The notes under the pieces are model-generated. The model was not told where the DNA came from and made no database searches. It was given only the letters and a program-made list of their open reading frames with translations. A DNA stretch of 64,000 nucleotides. Origin: Pseudarthrobacter sp. Fe7. GTDB lineage: Bacteria > Actinomycetota > Actinomycetes > Actinomycetales > Micrococcaceae. The stretch is from positions 2,728,001 through 2,792,000 of the forward strand of contig CP099977.1 of assembly GCA_024372495.1 (NCBI GenBank). Direction: 5' to 3'. The position numbers and the translations under genes were made by a program. Within the stretch, counting starts at the first letter, position 1, and every line of letters begins with the position of its first letter. This document shows, in pieces, positions 56,972 to 64,000 of the stretch.

Positions 56972-57766
56972 CTAGGCCTGTGCTGCGGCCGGAGCCGCGA
57001 CGGTGGCTGCGCCGGCGCCCTTGGCGTACCGGTCGTAGCCTTCTTCTTCGAGGCGGTCGGCCAGCTCGGGGCCACCTTCCTCAACAATCTGGCCGTCCAC
57101 GAAGACGTGGACAAAGTCAGGCTTGATATACCGCAGGATGCGGGTGTAGTGCGTGATGAGCAGCGTGCCCATGTTGCCCTCGGAGTGTGCGCGGTTGACG
57201 CCCTCGGAGACGATCTTCAGGGCGTCGACATCCAGGCCGGAGTCAGTCTCGTCGAGCACGGCGAACTTGGGCTTGAAGAGTTCCAGCTGCAGGATCTCCA
57301 CGCGCTTCTTCTCACCGCCGGAGAAGCCTTCGTTGACGTTGCGCTGGGCGAAGTCGGCGTCGATGCGCAGCTTCTCCATGGCATCCTTGACGTCCTTGGT
57401 CCAGGTACGCAGCTTGGGGGCTTCGCCGTCGATGGCCGTCTTGGCGGTGCGCAGGAAGTTGGTCATGGTCACGCCGGGAACCTCCACCGGGTACTGCATG
57501 GCCAGGAAGACGCCGGCGCGGGCGCGCTCGTCAACGCTCATGGCCAGCACGTCCTCGCCGTCCAGCGTGATGGTGCCGCTGGTCACGTTATAGCGCGGGT
57601 GCCCTGCGATGGTGGAGGCCAAGGTGGACTTGCCGGAGCCGTTGGGGCCCATGATGGCGTGCGTCTCGCCGGTCCGGATGGTCAGGCTGACGCCCTTCAG
57701 GATCTCCTTGGTGCCCTGCTCCGTCTCAATGGTGACGTGCAGGTCCTTGATCTCAAGAGTTGACAT
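56972..57766 (-). CDS. sufC: Fe-S assembly ATPase SufC
   Basis: 264 residues. Walker A IMGPNGSGKSTLASTI, signature NEGFSGGEKKRVEILQLE, Walker B FAVLDETDSGLD. The GFSGGEKKR signature and DETDSGLD sequence are diagnostic of SufC. It energises the SufBCD scaffold. The Ala-rich last 15 residues are a lineage-specific tail. The gene is intact, unlike sufB and sufD. Confidence 0.96.
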   Translation of the reverse strand: MSTLEIKDLHVTIETEQGTKEILKGVSLTIRTGETHAIMGPNGSGKSTLASTIAGHPRYNVTSGTITLDGEDVLAMSVDERARAGVFLAMQYPVEVPGVTMTNFLRTAKTAIDGEAPKLRTWTKDVKDAMEKLRIDADFAQRNVNEGFSGGEKKRVEILQLELFKPKFAVLDETDSGLDVDALKIVSEGVNRAHSEGNMGTLLITHYTRILRYIKPDFVHVFVDGQIVEEGGPELADRLEEEGYDRYAKGAGAATVAAPAAAQA

Positions 57767-57808
57767 GCTCTTCTTTCTTTTCGCTCGTAAGTCTGGTGCT
57801 GCGGGCGC

Positions 57809-58165
57809 TCAGTAGTTGTTTACTGCTGCGCCGTTCAAAACGTTGGTGACATCTACGTAGACGTCGTCTCCGTCGAGTTCGACGGCGAAAACAGGCACAG
57901 GATCGTAGGCGGGAAGCTGCAGTGGCTGGCCGCTGCGCAGGTCGAACTGGGAGCCGTGGCCCCAGCACTCGATGGCGCAACCTTCCACGTCGCCCTCGGA
58001 CAGGGAAATGTCCGCGTGAGAGCATGTATCGCCGATGGCGTGGATGTCGCCCATCGAATCCCGGACGACGGCCACAGGGTAGCCGTCCACGAGGATGCGC
58101 AGCGCCTGCTTGACCTGGATGTCGCTGGCGCTGCACACCAGCTCGCCCTTGGGAGTCCCGTTCAT
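57809..58165 (-). CDS. Rieske-type [2Fe-2S] ferredoxin of the suf operon
   Basis: 118 residues. Rieske ligands are in CSHADISLS and CWGHGSQFDL (C-x-H and C-x2-H; in the first the residues are CSH, in the second CWGH). It is annotated in relatives as a non-heme iron oxygenase ferredoxin subunit. In actinobacterial suf operons it probably supplies electrons during cluster assembly. 19 bases separate it from the sufD stop. Confidence 0.9.
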   Translation of the reverse strand: MNGTPKGELVCSASDIQVKQALRILVDGYPVAVVRDSMGDIHAIGDTCSHADISLSEGDVEGCAIECWGHGSQFDLRSGQPLQLPAYDPVPVFAVELDGDDVYVDVTNVLNGAAVNNY

Positions 58166-58184
58166 GCGTTCGTGCCCATCCGTC

Positions 58185-59425
58185 CTAGTAGTCGATTGCG
58201 GTGAGTTCGCGCTCCACAGCCTCAGTCAGCCGCTCTTCGAGGGCCGGAACCTTGATCTGCTGGATGATCTCGTTCAGGAAGCCGCGCACCACCAGCCGGC
58301 GGGCAACATCCTCGGGGATGCCGCGTGCCATCAGGTAGAACAGGTGCTCGTCGTCGAACCGGCCGGTGGCGCTGGCGTGGCCGGCACCCTCGATCAGGCC
58401 GGTTTCGATCTCCAGGTTCGGAACGGAGTCCGCGCGGCAGCCCTCGGTCAGGACCAGGTTCTGGTTCTTCTCGTAGGAGTCGGTGCCTTCGGCCTGCTTC
58501 TGGATCAGGACGTCGCCAACCCAGACCGTGTGCGCGCCCTTGCCCTGCAGCGCACCCTTGTACAGGACGTTGGACTTGCAGTTGGCCACGTTGTGGTCCA
58601 CGAAGGAGCGGTGCTCAAGGTGCTGGCCCGCGTCGGCGAAGTAGAGGCCCAGGAGTTCGGCCTCGGCGCCTTCACCGGCGAAGCGGACGTTGGAGTTCAT
58701 CCGCACAATCCTGCCGCCGAGGGAGACGGCAATGTGCTTGTAGACGGCATCCTTGGCGACCTCGGCGTCGTGCTGGGCCAGGTGCTGAGCGTCGTCACCC
58801 CACAGCTGCAGTGAAACGACGGTGAGGTGGGCGCCTTCGCGGACCAGGATCTCAACGTTGCCGTTGTGGTCTGCGGTGCCGTCGTGCTCGATGATCACGA
58901 CGGATCGGCTGTTGACTCCAGCTTCGATCACCACGTGGGAGTTGGTCCGGCGGCCTGCACCGTTGCCGGTCAGGACCAGGCGCACCGGCTCGTCCAGCTC
59001 GGCGTTCGCCGGGATGGAGATGAGCTGGGCGTCGCCTGCGTTCGCGGAAGCCACGACGGCGGCCCGGTCGGCGGGGACGAGGGTGGCACCGCGGGGGCCT
59101 CGCCGGCGCGGAGGGTCCGCTGCACCACAGCGGCGGGCGCCTCGATGGAAACGGCCAGGGCGCCCTCCTCCGACGCGGTGTCGGAGAAGAGATTGGCCAG
59201 TTCGCGCACCGGGGTGAAGCGCCATTCCTCTTCCCGGCCGTTGGGTAGGGCGAAATCGGCCACGGCATGGCTGGTGAGCCGCTCGGCGCGGGAGGCCATG
59301 ACCTGTACGCCGTGGCTGTGGTGGCGATCCACCTTGGAGGCAACGAGGTGTTCGCCCTCCTCGGTGAAGCCTGCGATCGACGGTGCGCCGATGCGCGCCT
59401 TTTCAGTAGTAGCTTCGGCAGTCAT
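58185..59425 (-). CDS. sufD: Fe-S assembly scaffold protein SufD, frameshifted
   Basis: 413 residues after repair, N-terminus [20 protein letters not shown], beta-helix core with ELDEPVRLVLTGNGAGRRTN and KQAEGTDSYEKNQNLVLTEG, C-terminal ARRLVVRGFLNEIIQQIKVP. A C lost from a run near 59096 (expected six, read five on the minus strand) splits it at GEAPRGATLVPAD. It partners SufB and SufC. ATG 59425 overlaps the sufB stop by one base. Confidence 0.93.
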
Positions 59426-60889
59426 TAACCGACGGATCCTTCCATCTGGAGTTCGATGAGGCGGTTCAGCTCAAGGGCGTATTCCATGGGCAGCTCACGG
59501 GCGATCGGCTCAATGAAGCCGCGCACAATCATGGCCATGGCCTCGTCCTCGCGCATCCCGCGGGACATGAGGTAGAACAGCTGCTCCTCGCTGACGCGTG
59601 AGACAGTTGCCTCGTGTCCCAGCCTGGACATCGTCCTCGCGGATATCGATGTACGGGTAGGTGTCAGACCGGGAGATGGTGTCCACCAGGAGTGCGTCGC
59701 AGCGCACGGTATTGGCCGAGTGCTTGGCACCTTCCCGGACCTGGACCAGGCCGCGGTAGGCGGCCCGGCCGCCGCCTCGGGCAACGGACTTGGAGATGAT
59801 GGAGCTCTTGGTGTTCGGTGCGATGTGGACCATCTTCGAACCGGTGTCCTGGTGCTGGCCTTCGCCTGCAAACGCGATGGACAGGGTTTCGCCCTTGGCG
59901 TGCTCCCCCACCAGGTAGACGGCCGGGTACTTCATGGTGACCTTGGAGCCGATGTTGCCATCGATCCATTCCATGGTGGCGCCGGCTTCACAGATGGCGC
60001 GCTTGGTCACCAGGTTGTAGACGTTGTTCGACCAGTTCTGGATGGTGGTGTAGCGGACGCGGGCGCCCTTCTTGACGATGATTTCCACGACGGCGGAGTG
60101 CAGCGAGTCCGAGGTGTAGATCGGCGCGGTGCAGCCTTCGATGTAGTGGACGTAGGAGTCCTCGTCGGCGATGATCAGCGTGCGCTCGAACTGGCCCATG
60201 TTTTCCGTGTTAATGCGGAAGTAGGCCTGCAGCGGGATCTCGACGTGGACGCCCTTGGGCACGTACACGAAGGAGCCGCCGGACCAGACCGAGGTGTTCA
60301 GCGAAGCGAACTTGTTGTCGCCCACCGGGATGACGGTACCGAAGTACTCCTGGAAGATTTCCGGGTGTTCCTTAAGTGCGGTGTCGGTGTCCAGGAAGAT
60401 GACACCCTGCCGCTCAAGGTCCTCGCGCAGCTGGTGGTAGACAACCTCGGATTCGTACTGGGCCGCGACACCGGAAACAAGGCGCTGCTTTTCGGCCTCG
60501 GGGATGCCCAGCTTGTCGTACGTGTTCTTGATGTCCTCGGGCAGGTCATCCCAGGTGGCAGCCTGCTTCTCGGTGGAGCGCACGAAATACTTGATGTTGT
60601 CGAAGTCTATGCCGGACAGGTCGGCGCCCCAGGTGGGCATGGGTTTGCGGTCGAAGTACTTCAGGCCCTTGAGGCGCAGGTCAAGCATCCATTCCGGCTC
60701 GCTCTTCTTCGCCGAAATATCCCGGACAACCTCTTCGTTGAGCCCGCGGCGCGCATTGGCGCCGACGTCGTTCTTGTCAGCCCAGCCGTACTCGTAGTTA
60801 CCGATGCCGTGGAGCTCGGGATTCTTTTCCAGAATCTCCGAGATCACAGTGTTTTCGGCTACTGCTTTCTCTGATAGTTGGTCCGTCAT
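59425..60889 (-). CDS. sufB: Fe-S assembly scaffold protein SufB, frameshifted
   Basis: 487 residues after repair: [60 protein letters not shown] (conserved Cys) and [20 protein letters not shown]. An extra C at 59623-59624 (CCCAGCCTGG for CCCAGCTGG on the plus strand) breaks it at DDVQ-LGHEATV. SufB is normally essential, so the break is very unlikely to be biological. ATG 60889 overlaps the sufR stop (TGATG). Confidence 0.95.
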
Positions 60890-61691
60890 CACGGCCTTTC
60901 TTGCTGATGTTTGGTTACTTCGTCCAGGCGGGCGGGGGCTGCGGCCGGCACGGTGGCCGGCCTGGCAGACAGCCTGCCTGTGGGAATGTGGGTGGTGCAG
61001 ACGTGGCCACCACGGGCCAGGGTGGAGAGCCGACGCACGTCTACTCCCACCAGCCTTGAGAAGACTTCGGTTTCAACGTCGCAGAATACCGGGAATCGGG
61101 ACGCGAGCCTGCTGGATGGGGCAGTGGCCCTGGCAGAGCTGGACGCTGGAGAGCGCCGCGGGCAGGGGTGCCTTGGCCTCGATGGAGGCAGCGGACGCCA
61201 CGAAGTTGTCGCGGCTCAGGGCGGCCGACAATGCGGTGGCGCGGTCCCGGATGTCCGGTCCGGCCTTCTCTATTTCCGGGGCATAGCGCCGTTCCATATC
61301 CGCGAACCGTTCTTCGGCAAAAGCCCGCACCGCGTCGGGTCCAGCCACCTTTTGCAACTGTTGGAGTGCAAGGGCTGCAATGTCCAGGTAGTCGTTGCCC
61401 AGGCTCGACTGGCCCTGGGAGCTAAGGACGTAACGGCGTGCGGGGCGGCCGGCACCTGCTCCCGGCTTGGCGAGGCGCTTGACCTCGATGATTCCGGCCC
61501 GGGAAAGGTGGTCCAGGTGGCGCCGGACTGCGGCGGGGGTGAACCCCAGCATGTCGCCGAGCCTCGGCTGCGCTGACGGGGCCATGTTCCAGGACGGCCG
61601 CAAGGACCCGGTCCCGGGTGCGCTCGTCGGCATCAGCCACGGGGCTGGGTGCCACAGGCCCGGCCACGGGCACAACGGTAGCGTTGGTCAT
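60889..61691 (-). CDS. sufR: SufR-type Fe-S-sensing winged-helix repressor of the suf operon, two frameshifts
   Basis: 266 residues after repair. The N-terminal winged helix is [20 protein letters not shown], the central domain is helical, and the C-terminal segment has four conserved Cys ([27 protein letters not shown]) that ligate the sensory cluster. SufR represses suf when Fe-S clusters are abundant. Extra C at 61562-61563 (CCGAGCCTCGG for CCGAGCTCGG) hits the HTH, and extra C at 61108-61109 (GCGAGCCTGC) precedes the C-terminal Cys; without repair the last three Cys-containing segments are lost. ATG 61691. Confidence 0.9.
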
Positions 61692-61806
61692 GGAATACAC
61701 AACACAATCATGTCGTAATTTAGTCCCGCACTCCAGTAAGGGCAGGCTGACCTTGGGTGCGAACACGATCCCCTGCCGGACGGACCACGCTGAATACTAC
61801 ATCCCG

Positions 61807-61812
61807 TAGAAT
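61807..61812 (+). promoter_or_regulatory. Candidate -10 element for a leaderless ABC-transporter mRNA
   Basis: TAGAAT at 61807-61812 lies 7 bases before GTG 61819, placing a transcription start at the start codon. No convincing -35 is seen. Two direct repeats GAATACT (61792-61798 and 61809-61815) overlap it. Confidence 0.35.
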
Positions 61813-61818
61813 ACTGTG

Positions 61819-62783
61819 GTGCGATCCCCCCAGTCTCCCGTCCTGTCCATCCATGGGCTCATCAAGGACGTAGGCCCCCTTTCCAGCCTGGACGGAAAGA
61901 TGCTCAGGGTTGTCAGCGGCGTTTCCCTTATCGCCGAGCGAGGCCAGGTCACCGCCCTGCTTGGAGCGAACGGCGCCGGCAAGACCACCACCCTCGAGTG
62001 CGCCCAGGGCCTGCAAAAACGCAGCGGCGGCAGCATCTCCCTGCTCGGCCAGGACCCGGCAACGGCCGGCGCTGGGCTGCGCTCCCGCGTAGGCGTGATG
62101 CTGCAGGACGGCGGGCTCCCGCCGTCGGCAAGGCCGCTGCCGCTGTTGCGGCACATCGCCGGGCTCTACGCCCGTCCGTGGCCGCTCGAGGACCTGGTGG
62201 GCAGGCTGGGCATCGATACGTTCAGCCGGACCAGCGTCCGGAGGCTTTCCGGCGGCCAGAAGCAGCGCCTGGCCCTCGCTGCTGCCCTGATCGGCAGGCC
62301 CGAGGTCCTGTTCCTGGACGAGCCCAGCGCCGGCCTGGACCCACAGTCACGGCAGCTGGTCTTCGACCTCATTGCCGAACTGCGCGACAGCGGGATGGGA
62401 ATCATCCTCACCACCCACCTCATGGACGACGCCCAGCGCCTTGCGGACTACGTGTACATAATCGACGGCGGCCGCAACGTTGCCGAAGGTACCGTCCAGG
62501 AACTGCTGCAGCGCAGTCCGGTTCCAGACCAGGGCGGTGAGCACGTCAGGACGCTGGTGTTCGAAGCGCCCGCGGGCATGGACCTGGCTGCCGTGCTGGA
62601 CGGCGTCGAGGTGTCCGAACCCCGCGCCGGCAGCTACAGCGTCACCGGCGCCCTCACCCCCGGCACCTCTCCGCACTGGCCCAATGGTGGGAAGCGAAGG
62701 GCATCATGCCGGCCTCGATGAGCCTTGAGGCGCGTAGCCTTGAAGACGTCTTTTTGGACATATCGGGAAAAGACATCCGATGA
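61819..62783 (+). CDS. ABC-2 type exporter ATP-binding protein, frameshifted near C-terminus
   Basis: 321 residues after repair. Walker A LLGANGAGKTTTLECAQGL, signature VRRLSGGQKQRLALAAAL, Walker B VLFLDEPSAGLDPQSRQL, H-loop ILTTHLMDDAQ. A base lost near 62667 (GCACCTCTCC for GCACCCTCTCC) removes the family C-terminus LEARSLEDVFLDISGKDIR. ATGA overlap with the permease gene. It is divergent from sufR and upstream of ctaA, an arrangement conserved in actinobacteria; the exported compound is unknown. GTG 61816 is an alternative start. Confidence 0.88.
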
Positions 62784-63546
62784 GCAGCGCAGCCATTCCG
62801 GAGATGCAGCAGCCGGCATCCCTGGTGCGCCGCGTCCTGCTGCAGGGCAAATACGAGGCACTGACCATGCTGCGGAACGGCGAGCAGCTGATCCTGGCCG
62901 TGGTGCTGCCGCTGCTGGCACTGGTTGGCCTGACGGTAACGCCCTTCCTGGACGGAATGGGCTCCAGCCGCATCAACGTGGCCGTTCCCGGGATCCTGGC
63001 CCTGTGCGCGATGTCCACGGCCTTCACCGGCCAGGGCATCGCCACCGGCTTCGACCGCCGGTACGGGGTGCTCCGCTTCCTGTCCACCACGCCGCTGGGG
63101 CGTGGCGGCCTGATCGCCGGCAAGGTCCTCTCGGTCCTGGCCGTCCTGTGTATCCAGGTGGTGGTGGTGGGCCTTGCTGCGCTGGCGTTGGGCTGGCAGC
63201 CGACGGCGGCCGGCTGGCTGCCGGGGCTGGCGCTGCTCGCGCTGGGTGCGGCGGCCTTCACCGCCCTGGGGCTGCTGGTGGCGGGGACGGTCCGGCCCGA
63301 AGCCACGCTTGCCATCACCAACCTGCTGTGGATCCTCCTGGGAGCCATGGGCGGGATCGTCATCCCGGCCGAGAGGCTGCCCGCCGCGGCGCAGGCCATA
63401 GTCCATTTCCTGCCCTCCGGCGCCCTCGGCGAATCGATGCGCGCCGCGTTCCTGGGGGCGCCGTGAACGGCGGCGCCGCCCTTATCCTGCTGCTCTGGAC
63501 GGTCATCGCCGGAGCAGCAGCCATCCGTTGGTTCAAGTGGAATTGA
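62780..63546 (+). CDS. ABC-2 type transporter permease, frameshifted near C-terminus
   Basis: 255 residues after repair. Six predicted hydrophobic spans (LILAVVLPLLALVGLTVTPF, ILALCAMSTAFTGQGIATGF and others). After a lost G near 63462 (GCGCCGTGAAC for GCGCCGGTGAAC) the last span ALILLLWTVIAGAAAIRWF reappears with its short basic tail. Operon with the preceding ATPase. It ends 7 bases before ctaA. Confidence 0.87.
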
Positions 63547-63553
63547 GATTATC

Positions 63554-64000
63554 GTGACCACGGCTTCACGCCTTCCCCAGTTTGCCGGCCGCCTGGCGTC
63601 GCGGCTCCCCCGCACGGTGGACGTCCGCATCCGCCGGCTCGCCGTCGCCTCGCTGATCGGCCAGACGCTTCTGGTGGTCACCGGTGGCGCCGTCCGCCTG
63701 ACGGCGTCGGGCCTTGGCTGCCCCACGTGGCCCCGCTGCACCTCCGACTCCCTGGTAAACACCCCCGCCATGGGGATCCACGGCTTCATCGAGTTCGGAA
63801 ACCGGCTCCTGACGTTCGCGCTGGCCGCCGTCGCTGCCCTCATGCTGGTGTACTTGTGGAACCTGCGGAAGGAACGCAAGGATCTCTTCCTGCTCGCCCT
63901 TGGGCTGCTCGCCAGCATCCCGGCCCAGGCTGTGATCGGCGGCGTCACGGTTCTCACCAACCTCAACCCGTGGGTGGTGGGGCTCCACTTCCTGGTGTCG
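63554..64000 (+). CDS. ctaA: Haem A synthase (COX15/CtaA), 3'-truncated by window edge
   Basis: The first 149 residues from GTG 63554 are visible: RLAVASLIGQTLLVVTGGAV with RLTASGLGCPTWPRC, the CtaA signature, then HGFIEFGNRLLTFALAAVAA (conserved His of the haem-binding motif) and PAQAVIGGVTVLTNLNPWVV. It converts haem O to haem A for cytochrome aa3 oxidase. With the SURF1-family gene at 35.5 kb this indicates an aa3-type respiratory oxidase. Confidence 0.92.
   Translation, partial: MTTASRLPQFAGRLASRLPRTVDVRIRRLAVASLIGQTLLVVTGGAVRLTASGLGCPTWPRCTSDSLVNTPAMGIHGFIEFGNRLLTFALAAVAALMLVYLWNLRKERKDLFLLALGLLASIPAQAVIGGVTVLTNLNPWVVGLHFLVS

Noticed and set aside
59425..60889. Programmed frameshifting or an intein in sufB
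   Set aside because: The break is a single extra C in a context (CAGCCTGG) shared by unrelated genes in the window; no slippery sequence with a pseudoknot and no intein splice motifs were seen.

Overview
This is a chromosomal segment of a high-GC Gram-positive actinobacterium, most likely Micrococcaceae (Arthrobacter/Pseudarthrobacter type). The inference rests on strong G/C third-position bias, frequent GTG starts, an actinobacterial SUF operon led by SufR, a DUF4193 protein, the short actinobacterial glycogen synthase beside GlgC, and tight gene packing. No tRNA, rRNA, CRISPR array or prophage was seen.

Layout. 1-9.2 kb: CsbD-like stress protein, quinone oxidoreductase, two GT9 glycosyltransferases, DUF4193 protein, M50 metalloprotease, glutathionyl-hydroquinone reductase-like protein, serine hydrolase and an FUSC-like membrane protein. 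9.2-15.8 kb: a lipid beta-oxidation island (MaoC hydratase, large FabG4-type reductase, FadA2-type thiolase, TetR regulator, acyl-CoA oxidase-like protein) with a perfect palindromic operator. 15.8-18.5 kb: divergent glgA/glgC. 18.6-24 kb: zinc-ribbon SDR, flavin/PNPOx-fold protein, and the transglutaminase / alpha-E / circularly permuted ATP-grasp trio. 24-38.5 kb: housekeeping genes (YeiH transporter, PepN, lipoate ligase, L31 type B, SpoU methyltransferase, TauE/SafE, ABC ATPase, SerB, SDRs, FabG, DUF3099, SURF1, YbaK, ABC-F). 38.6-43.7 kb: P-type ATPase, SplB-like radical SAM protein, DUF808 protein. 43.8-48.5 kb: VOC protein, 3-hydroxyacyl-CoA dehydrogenase, and a divergent EthR/EthA-like pair in which the Baeyer-Villiger monooxygenase is fused to an alpha/beta-hydrolase. 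49.2-53.9 kb: bioY-bioM-bioN biotin transporter converging on a thiolase and an acyl-CoA ligase. 53.9-56.6 kb: zinc metallopeptidase and an IS30-family element sitting in the centre of a long palindrome. 56.6-61.7 kb: suf operon (sufR-B-D-Rieske-C-T). 61.8-64 kb: ABC-2 exporter and the start of ctaA.

The most striking global property is that about 26 of the roughly 60 genes, including sufB, sufD and glgC, are broken by single-base indels. Restoring one base at each recovers a continuous family-typical protein and a length divisible by three. Twenty-one of the indels are an extra C (or G on the other strand) inside AGCT, giving AGCCT; most of the rest are one base lost from a C/G run or from CCGG. 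This reads as a systematic sequencing artefact with sequence-context dependence, not as gene decay. Frameshifted genes are therefore annotated as full-length CDS with the break noted. The fused EthA-hydrolase gene has no such break, so its fusion is not an artefact of this kind.
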